NCBI GenBank assembly: GCA_964607915.1
Contig: CAZSMU010000196.1
Coordinates: forward strand, 1-5,488
Source of the DNA: JADJPL01 sp964607915
GTDB taxonomy: Bacteria; Bacteroidota; Bacteroidia; Chitinophagales; Saprospiraceae
Reading direction: 5' to 3'
DNA: 5,488 nucleotides
This document shows, one piece after another, positions 1-4,712 of this stretch. Positions within the stretch are counted from its first letter, which is position 1. Every line of letters starts with the position of its first letter. Below the pieces are notes generated by a model. The model made no database searches. It saw only the letters and a program-made list of their open reading frames with translations, and had not been told where the DNA came from. Both the position numbers and the translations under genes were made by a program.

Positions 1-2858
1 TACTCCATGGGGTCTTCCCGTATTTGCAGGGTTTGGCGCCACTCCTGTGCGCCCCGCCTGAGTTTGAGGAGGTAGGTGCCGGCCTTTGCGGTGGGCAGCC
101 CGTACTCATCCGACAGGGGTAGGCTGAGCACGCCGGTGCGCAGGCCGTCCACAATGCGGCGCTGTGCTGCCGGGTCAGAGCTGCGCTTGAAGTTGTTGTA
201 GGCGGTGGTCAGGGCGTTCATCGGATACCGCGCCAGGAGGTCCTGGAATAAGTTGTCGAGGTATTGCCGCTGTTCGGGCGTATAAGGCTTGGGGTCGAAC
301 TTGAGGTCCCAGCGGTAACGCTGCACTCCGGCCTTTGCGGGCAGCTTGACGCTGCGGGTCTGTAGCCCTGCCAGGTCGCTGATTTCGAGGGTCAGGCTAT
401 CGCTGCCCGTATCCCCCACAAAATAGTGGATGAGGGCGTTGTTGGCGACGGCAGCCCGCGGCAGTTCGCCGGCATTGGTGAAGGAGGGCGGGTTTTCGCC
501 CGCAAACCAGAAGTGTCCGCGCTGTCCGCCACGGCTGACGTTATTCCATAGCACGGCAGGGCGCTGCGCGAAAAGCCAGGCGCTGGAGCCCCGCACCTGC
601 TCGTTGAGCTGTTGGAGCGGGGTGATATCGTCCAGGATCCAGATGCTGCGGCCGTGGGTGCCTGCGATGAGGTCGCCGTCGCGCGGATGGATGAAGAGGT
701 CATATACCGACACTGTGGGCAGGTTCGGCATACAACGCGCCCAGGCCCGCCCGCCATCTATCGAGTACCAAACCCCGGTCTCTGTGCCGATAAAGAGCAG
801 GTTGGGGTTTTTGAAGTCTTCGCGCACGACGCGCACGACCTCGTTGGCGGGTAGGGTAGCACCGATATTCGACCAGGTCTTGCCGTAATCCACCGTTTTG
901 AACAAGTAGGGAGCCAGGTCGTTCGTCCAGTGCCCATCGAAGGCGACGTAGGCTGTGGCGGCATCGAAGTGGGAAGCCTCTATACGGGCTACCCAGGTGC
1001 TGTCGGGCACACCGGGGATGTTGGCGCGCACATTCGTCCAGGAGCGCCCTCCGTCGCGGGTGAGTTGTACGTTGCCGTCGTCGGTGCCTGCCCAAATGAC
1101 GTGGGGGCTGACGGGGGAGGGAGCAATCGTATAGATAGTACAGTGCGTTTCAGCGCCCGTGTTGTCTGGCGTCACGCCGCCACTTCCCCCGCGCTTCCGC
1201 TTGACGGGGTGGTTGGTGGACAGGTCGGGTGAGATGATCTGCCAGCTGCGGCCCTGGTCGGCAGACTTGAAGAGGTAGTTCCCGCCGAAGTACAGCGTGC
1301 GCGGGTCCTGTGGCGACAGTACGAGCGGGGCCGACCAGTTGTATCGGAAGGGGTCCCCGCTCTTGCGATCGCCCTCCGGGACGGCCTCGAGGTAGTTGGA
1401 AATGGTGGACGGCGTTGGCGAGATACGGGTCAGCTCGCGGGTCTGGGGGTCGTGGCGGAAGATGCTTCCGTTTTCCATAGACGTATAGACGACGCGCCAG
1501 TTGGTAGGGTCTGCGATGGCGTACTGGCCATCGCCCCAGTGGACCTTGTAGTTAGCGTCGTTGAGGATGCCCCGTGCGTCGCGGGTAAAGCTGGCCGTGG
1601 AGAAGAAGCCGTTGTCCTGCAGGCCGCCATAGACGGTGTAGGGCTCGCGCATATCGGCTCCGATGCGGTAAAACTGGCCGATGGGCAGGTTGTCGAACAG
1701 GAAGAAGTGGCCGCCGTGGTCGTGGGTGAGGGAAGCTCCTTTATCGGCTCCCAGGTAGTATCGGTCGGCATGGGTAGGGTCGAGCCACATCGCGTGGAAA
1801 TCGCCGTGCACTTCCTCATCTTCGCTGCCGTCGCGGAAGGTCTTGCCGCCGTCGGAGGAGACCATGAACGGGGTCGTGAGTACGTACACCCGCTGGTCGT
1901 CGAGCGGGTTGATGCGGATTTGGCTGTAGTAAAAAGGCCGGTTGTTGTAGGTATTCACATAGCGCCAGGACTTGCCGGCGTCTTCGGAGCGATAGACTCC
2001 GGAGCCCAGGGTATCGAGGCTTTTAGACGCTTTAGCCTCGACGAGGGCCATGACGACCTTTGGGTTTTTGCGGCAGATGGCGAGTCCGATGCGCCCGGTA
2101 GGGCCTGCCGGCAGGCCATTGCCGAGTTTGGCCCAGGACTTCCCGCCGTCGGTGCTTTTGAAAATGCCGCCGTTGGGTCCACCGCTGTAAAAGATATAGG
2201 GTTTGCGGATGCGCTCGTAGAAAGCGGCGTAGAGCACATTGGGATTGCTGGGATCCATGAGGAGGTCGGTGCAGCCTGTGCGCCCGTCGTCGGGCAGGCC
2301 ATTGCCGAGTTTGGTCCAGGACTTCCCGCCATCGGCTGTTTTGAACAGTCCGCGCTGGCCGGTATGGCCCCACAGCGGCCCTACGGCGCCCACGTATGCC
2401 ACGTTGGGGTCGGTGGGGTGGGTGAGGACGCGCGCGATCTGCTGCGTCTGCTCCAGGCCGAGGTGCTGGAAGCTCTTCCCGCCATCGGTAGATTTATAGA
2501 CCCCGTTGCCCCAGGATACGGAGTTGCGGTTGTTGGCCTCGCCGGTACCGACCCAGATGATGTCCGGGTTGGGGGCGTAGAGGGCGATATCGCCGATAGA
2601 AGCGGTGGCGTAGCGGTCGAAAATCGGCTCCCAGGAGTTGCCTGCGTTGACGGATTTCCATACGCCGCCCGATGCCGTGGCGAGAAATACGCGGGTGAAG
2701 TCTTTTTCAGAGGCTTCGATATCCACGATGCGCCCGCCCTGGTTGGCGGGGCCGATGTTGCGCCATCGGAAAGCACTGAGCATGTCGGCAGGGCCGGGCT
2801 GTGCAAAAAGAGGGCCAAACGCGCACAACAGCGTGGCCAGGCTGAGCAATCGAGTCAT
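1..2858 (-). CDS. Secreted BNR/Asp-box beta-propeller (VPS10/sortilin-like) protein, C-terminus cut by window edge
   Basis: The frame is open from ATG at 2858 to the left edge: 952 codons without a stop. Residues 1-20 (MTRLLSLATLLCAFGPLFAQ) form a Sec signal peptide, so the protein is exported to periplasm or surface. About ten Asp-box motifs (S/T-x-D-x-G-x-S/T-W/F) follow at residues 69, 123, 174, 235, 291, 334, 532, 600, 655 and 699, the hallmark of BNR/sortilin-like propellers; the spacing suggests two propellers. Typical family landmarks are the N-terminal RWRNIGPANQGGRI, GGLQDNG (411-417) and AGTHGRSIWILDD (732-744). Residues about 760-952 look like the family's beta-rich tail, including an AGTYLLKL segment. 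Relatives are usually 1000-1100 aa, so perhaps 50-150 residues are missing. Such proteins are usually annotated only as glycosyl hydrolase-like or YVTN/BNR repeat proteins. No catalytic function can be assigned; binding or extracellular hydrolysis is possible. Long plus-strand open frames over it, such as 1452-2864, are antisense shadows. Confidence 0.93.
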   Translation of the reverse strand, partial: MTRLLSLATLLCAFGPLFAQPGPADMLSAFRWRNIGPANQGGRIVDIEASEKDFTRVFLATASGGVWKSVNAGNSWEPIFDRYATASIGDIALYAPNPDIIWVGTGEANNRNSVSWGNGVYKSTDGGKSFQHLGLEQTQQIARVLTHPTDPNVAYVGAVGPLWGHTGQRGLFKTADGGKSWTKLGNGLPDDGRTGCTDLLMDPSNPNVLYAAFYERIRKPYIFYSGGPNGGIFKSTDGGKSWAKLGNGLPAGPTGRIGLAICRKNPKVVMALVEAKASKSLDTLGSGVYRSEDAGKSWRYVNTYNNRPFYYSQIRINPLDDQRVYVLTTPFMVSSDGGKTFRDGSEDEEVHGDFHAMWLDPTHADRYYLGADKGASLTHDHGGHFFLFDNLPIGQFYRIGADMREPYTVYGGLQDNGFFSTASFTRDARGILNDANYKVHWGDGQYAIADPTNWRVVYTSMENGSIFRHDPQTRELTRISPTPSTISNYLEAVPEGDRKSGDPFRYNWSAPLVLSPQDPRTLYFGGNYLFKSADQGRSWQIISPDLSTNHPVKRKRGGSGGVTPDNTGAETHCTIYTIAPSPVSPHVIWAGTDDGNVQLTRDGGRSWTNVRANIPGVPDSTWVARIEASHFDAATAYVAFDGHWTNDLAPYLFKTVDYGKTWSNIGATLPANEVVRVVREDFKNPNLLFIGTETGVWYSIDGGRAWARCMPNLPTVSVYDLFIHPRDGDLIAGTHGRSIWILDDITPLQQLNEQVRGSSAWLFAQRPAVLWNNVSRGGQRGHFWFAGENPPSFTNAGELPRAAVANNALIHYFVGDTGSDSLTLEISDLAGLQTRSVKLPAKAGVQRYRWDLKFDPKPYTPEQRQYLDNLFQDLLARYPMNALTTAYNNFKRSSDPAAQRRIVDGLRTGVLSLPLSDEYGLPTAKAGTYLLKLRRGAQEWRQTLQIREDPME
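2111..2335 (-). repeat. In-frame 42-bp direct repeat inside the BNR gene (two copies, 183 bp apart)
   Basis: Bases 2111-2152 and 2294-2335 match at 40 of 42 positions and lie exactly 183 bp (61 codons) apart. They encode the same Asp-box and following strand in two successive propeller repeats: residues 175-188 (ADGGKSWTKLGNGLP region) and 236-249 (TDGGKSWAKLGNGLP region). Other Asp-boxes in the gene are much more diverged at the DNA level. This suggests recent duplication or gene conversion of one repeat onto its neighbour, though selection on the motif contributes. Confidence 0.75.
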
Positions 2859-2895
2859 AGGTAAGGTGTTTGTATAAGTCGTTGTTTCCACGACC

Positions 2896-2926
2896 CAAGT
2901 TTAGCACTTTCTCTGTAATTTTCAAA
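2896..2926 (-). promoter_or_regulatory. Bacteroidota-type promoter of the BNR gene
   Basis: On the minus strand, TTTG (2926-2923) is followed after exactly 19 bp by TAAACTTG (2903-2896). This is one mismatch from the TAnnTTTG -7 box of Bacteroidota primary sigma factors, with a proper -33 partner. Transcription would start near 2889, giving a leader of about 30 nt. The leader just before the ATG (ACACCTTACCT) has no Shine-Dalgarno sequence, as is usual in the phylum. Confidence 0.65.
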
Positions 2927-3005
2927 TTCTGTAAACGGGACAGGAGCTTTTATGCACAGGCAAGGTTGTATTTGGCATACGGGTACCGGAAATCCCTAAA
3001 AAAGC

Positions 3006-3013
3006 TATCTTCG
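3006..3013 (+). promoter_or_regulatory. Putative -7 box of the small membrane ORF
   Basis: TATCTTCG is one mismatch from the Bacteroidota -7 consensus TAnnTTTG and sits 18 bp before the ATG at 3032. No good TTTG -33 box is seen about 19 bp upstream, so support is moderate. It is divergent from the BNR promoter, about 80 bp away. Confidence 0.4.
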
Positions 3014-3031
3014 CAGAAACCGGGGGGAACC

Positions 3032-3157
3032 ATGTCGAAAATAATCTACGTAGCGCGCTTTCTAAAGCGGTATCGGAATGAAGTGGCGGTAGGCATATTG
3101 GTCTATCTTTTCCTTCTCCTGAAATCGCTGTTGACAGCGTGGGGGGGTGGGGTATAG
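3032..3157 (+). CDS. Probable 41-aa single-pass membrane peptide, unknown function
   Basis: The frame from ATG 3032 to TAG 3157 encodes 41 residues. A basic N-terminus (MSKIIYVARFLKRYRNE) is followed by a hydrophobic stretch at about residues 18-37 (VAVGILVYLFLLLK, then SLLTAW) and a GGGV tail. The layout predicts a single membrane helix with the positive end in the cytoplasm. The frame stays open upstream to 2870, but the 3032 start is preferred: a G-rich sequence (GGGGGGAACC) lies just before it and a -7-like box lies 18 bp upstream, whereas the longer form would run through the BNR promoter region. I do not recognise the peptide. Chance cannot be excluded at this length, but the basic-then-hydrophobic design with promoter and G-rich leader makes it plausible. 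A run of seven Gs (3141-3147) lies in its last codons. Confidence 0.45.
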   Translation: MSKIIYVARFLKRYRNEVAVGILVYLFLLLKSLLTAWGGGV

Positions 3158-3262
3158 CATCAAAGCATAGCAACAGTTAGATAGCGATATTTTAAATTGT
3201 AGCTAATCAAAGCTTCCATCTCTTCAAGTTATCTCCGGAATCCAGATCATTCATATTTATAT
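3158..3262. other. AT-rich intergenic spacer, nothing recognised
   Basis: This short stretch lies between the small ORF and the foldback element. It marks the change from GC-rich chromosome to the AT-rich island. I see no open frame with coding character, no clear hairpin-plus-T-run terminator and no RNA gene. Confidence 0.5.
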
Positions 3263-3426
3263 TAGACTTGTTGCGGGGGGATCATCGAGGGGTCAAAAAG
3301 GCCCTTTTCTTCCCACACTGCGCCTTTTTGTGGTCATATAGCTAGGCTATACTCCCACAAAAAGCCTTCGCGTGGAAAGAAAATGACTCTTTTTTCCCAC
3401 CTCGCTGACCCCTCGCAACAAGTCTA
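3263..3426. mobile_element. 164-bp foldback element with TA-bounded terminal inverted repeats (MITE-like)
   Basis: The whole segment is an imperfect palindrome centred near 3344. The left end TAGACTTGTTGCGGGGGG (3263-3280) pairs with the right end CCCCTCGCAACAAGTCTA (3409-3426) with few mismatches. Further inside, CTTTTTGTGG (3324-3333) pairs perfectly with CCACAAAAAG (3355-3364), and TATAGC (3337-3342) pairs with GCTATA (3346-3351) around a 3-nt loop. A slightly off-centre pair is CGAGGGGTCA (3286-3295) with its complement at 3406-3415. Both ends carry TA, consistent with a 2-bp target duplication, and there is no room for a transposase, so a non-autonomous MITE is the best reading. It lies between convergent genes and could also act as a bidirectional terminator. 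The inverted structure is certain; mobility is inferred. Confidence 0.7.
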
Positions 3427-3585
3427 TTCTTTAATCTCTGTGGTTAAATAATCGCTACTGTCTAAAATGATTTCTTCATTGCCGTACATCTCTCTGACTT
3501 TAGAAATGGCTTCATAGATCGAATCCGCTTCGACTTCTACCACTGTTGCCAAAAATTCTTGAATCTCAATTTTAAACGTTTCCAT
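3424..3585 (-). CDS. dpnD: DpnD/PcfM-family small protein (DpnI-system partner)
   Basis: ATG at 3585 to TAG at 3424 gives 53 residues. The sequence follows the DpnD-PcfM domain layout: an N-terminal strand METFKIEIQEF, a second strand VVEVEADS with an acidic turn, a helix YEAISKVREMYGNEE, then IILDSSDYLTTEI. Family members are about 50-60 aa, so it looks full length. The fold resembles other small proteins of this type, but the function is not known; in Streptococcus pneumoniae dpnD follows the DpnI gene. Here it follows the DpnI homologue with a 14-nt overlap in another frame (ATG inside the last codons of dpnC), indicating one operon and translational coupling. No clear ribosome binding site is seen before the ATG. 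The stop codon TAG coincides with the terminal TAG of the foldback element, so its last bases may come from that insertion. Confidence 0.85.
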   Translation of the reverse strand: METFKIEIQEFLATVVEVEADSIYEAISKVREMYGNEEIILDSSDYLTTEIKE

Positions 3586-4351
3586 ACTTTATCTTTTTGT
3601 ATTTACCACGGCCAACAAATTCTAATATTCCTCTATCTCGAAGTGTTTGAAGCTGTTGTCGGATTTTATCTTTTATGAAATTGTTATTAGGGTGCTTCAA
3701 TTTAAGTTTTGGCTCAAACGTATACACTGTATCAAGATCGAAAAGATCTGTTTGAATTTCATCAATACACTTCATAACATCCAGTAGCCATCCTTTTGCT
3801 TCATCAGACGTTTGTCTAAGAAATAGCGTTTTATTAAAGGCCTGCTTAACAATTTCCGGGTCAATTATCTTTGAATTTTTTACCAAAAACACTTTACCTG
3901 ATTCAGAAATTTTAGAAATATCAATTTTACAACCCACCCAACCTGCTCTTCTTGCAGTAGGCGGAAGGGGTGGTCGTTTAATAATAATTTCCTCGGTGAA
4001 AAATTGCTTAGGAATTATTATGAAATCTTTTACATACCAGTCTTTTGAATAAGTAAGAAAGAAAAAATTGGGATTATTTTTAGAATGTATTCTTTCAATC
4101 ATAGTTGAATAGGCTCCATCCAGGATAGTATCCGCGAGCTTTATTTTTTTGCTCTTTAACTCAAATTCTTCTAAACATTTTTTGCAATAAAAGTCAGCAA
4201 CAGGGCGGTTGTTTTCAAATTCATTTAACGGTAAGTCACCGCAGCTTGGACAATATGAATTGCTAAGAACCCACTTTTCAGTTAAGATTCTTACGATCTG
4301 TGGTGGGCTTTGATATCCCTCTGATGAATTTAAGCTAAACGATAAATTCAT
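3572..4351 (-). CDS. dpnC: DpnI-like type IIM restriction endonuclease, cleaves N6-methyladenine GATC
   Basis: This 259-aa protein closely resembles pneumococcal DpnI (254 aa) from memory, and numbering is unshifted through at least residue 141. DpnI cuts GATC only when the adenine is N6-methylated, so it attacks Dam-methylated phage or plasmid DNA in a host without that methylation. The N-terminal PD-(D/E)xK nuclease core is intact: D53 in NNRPVADF, then E64 and K66 in EEFELKSKK. Four cysteines in two pairs (C34/C37 and C56/C59) interleave with the active site and probably bind a metal ion. The segment PPTARRAGWVGC includes W138, conserved with DpnI. The C-terminal winged helix, also methyl-specific in DpnI, is clear at residues about 225-254 (IRQQLQTLRDRGILEF, then GRGKYKKI). 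dpnD follows with a 14-nt overlap. No methyltransferase is present, as expected for type IIM. The gene is AT-rich against GC-rich flanks, indicating horizontal transfer. Confidence 0.95.
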   Translation of the reverse strand: MNLSFSLNSSEGYQSPPQIVRILTEKWVLSNSYCPSCGDLPLNEFENNRPVADFYCKKCLEEFELKSKKIKLADTILDGAYSTMIERIHSKNNPNFFFLTYSKDWYVKDFIIIPKQFFTEEIIIKRPPLPPTARRAGWVGCKIDISKISESGKVFLVKNSKIIDPEIVKQAFNKTLFLRQTSDEAKGWLLDVMKCIDEIQTDLFDLDTVYTFEPKLKLKHPNNNFIKDKIRQQLQTLRDRGILEFVGRGKYKKIKYGNV

Positions 4352-4424
4352 AAATAATTTTTTGACTTGGCAATTTCATCCCACCCTGCCGATTTTTAAA
4401 CAGCGCGAAGAAAGCCGGACATCT

Positions 4425-4447
4425 GGAGGTGATACAAAACGACCTCC
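4425..4447. repeat. Short inverted repeat in the dpnC leader
   Basis: GGAGGT (4425-4430) and ACCTCC (4442-4447) are perfect inverted 6-bp arms around an 11-nt loop. If dpnC transcription starts near 4462, this hairpin lies near the 5' end of its long leader. It could be an operator or leader hairpin, or chance. Confidence 0.3.
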
Positions 4448-4468
4448 CTGCTTTCCTTCCCGCACTCG

Positions 4469-4476
4469 CAAATTTA
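4469..4476 (-). promoter_or_regulatory. Putative -7 box of the dpnC-dpnD operon
   Basis: Read on the minus strand, bases 4476-4469 are TAAATTTG, an exact match to TAnnTTTG. A TTTG -33 box is not seen at the usual distance. Transcription would start near 4462, giving a leader of about 110 nt to the dpnC ATG, which is long enough for control through the leader hairpin. Confidence 0.45.
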
Positions 4477-4673
4477 GCAATTTATGCGCTATCTGCGGCC
4501 CGGGCGCCTATTAAAAAACAGTCTTTTGCCGAGGGGCCACCGAGGTCGAAAAAACGACTTTCCTGACTTCCCCCGCTCCCCGCTACAAGCCTGTTATCCA
4601 CCTGCTGCACCGCTTTGCAGAGGTGCCATACGGCCCCCGCTTTTTGCCCCCTCTAAAATTTCCAAAAAACCCC

Positions 4674-4680
4674 TATCTTG
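4674..4680 (+). promoter_or_regulatory. Weak -7-like box of the FGE-fold gene
   Basis: TATCTTG precedes the ATG at 4713 by 32 bp and resembles a shortened Bacteroidota -7 box. TTTTTG near 4645 could serve as -33, but the spacing is several bases longer than usual. No Shine-Dalgarno sequence is seen before the ATG. Confidence 0.35.
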
Positions 4681-4712
4681 CGGCAACCTTGACCACCAAT
4701 CCCTTAGCATCT

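Larger units (their letters stand above)
4352..4712. other. Divergent intergenic region between dpnC and the FGE-fold gene
   Basis: The AT-rich dpnC leader ends near 4375, beyond which the sequence turns GC-rich. The region holds a perfect -7 box for dpnC, a small inverted repeat at 4425-4447 and a weak -7-like box for the FGE-fold gene. The plus-strand frame 4484-4840 runs through these elements into the FGE gene in another frame, is proline-rich, and is a shadow. I see no RNA gene here. Confidence 0.6.

Noticed and set aside
1452..2864. 470-codon open frame on the plus strand
   Set aside because: It is antisense to the BNR gene, whose frame has a signal peptide and ten Asp-boxes. The antisense product is low-complexity and arises from GC-rich codon structure.
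2922..3173. 83-codon minus-strand frame opposite the small membrane ORF
   Set aside because: It would run through the BNR promoter, has no start signal of its own, and its product looks random.
3263..3426. Integron attC recombination site
   Set aside because: The hairpin is large enough, but I find no GTTRRRY core sites at its ends (GTTGCGG does not fit), and symmetry is too complete.
3263..3426. CRISPR array
   Set aside because: There are inverted arms only; no regularly spaced direct repeats with unique spacers.
4594..4602. DnaA-box-like TTATCCACC
   Set aside because: A single site one mismatch from consensus, with no cluster, AT-rich unwinding region or replication gene nearby.
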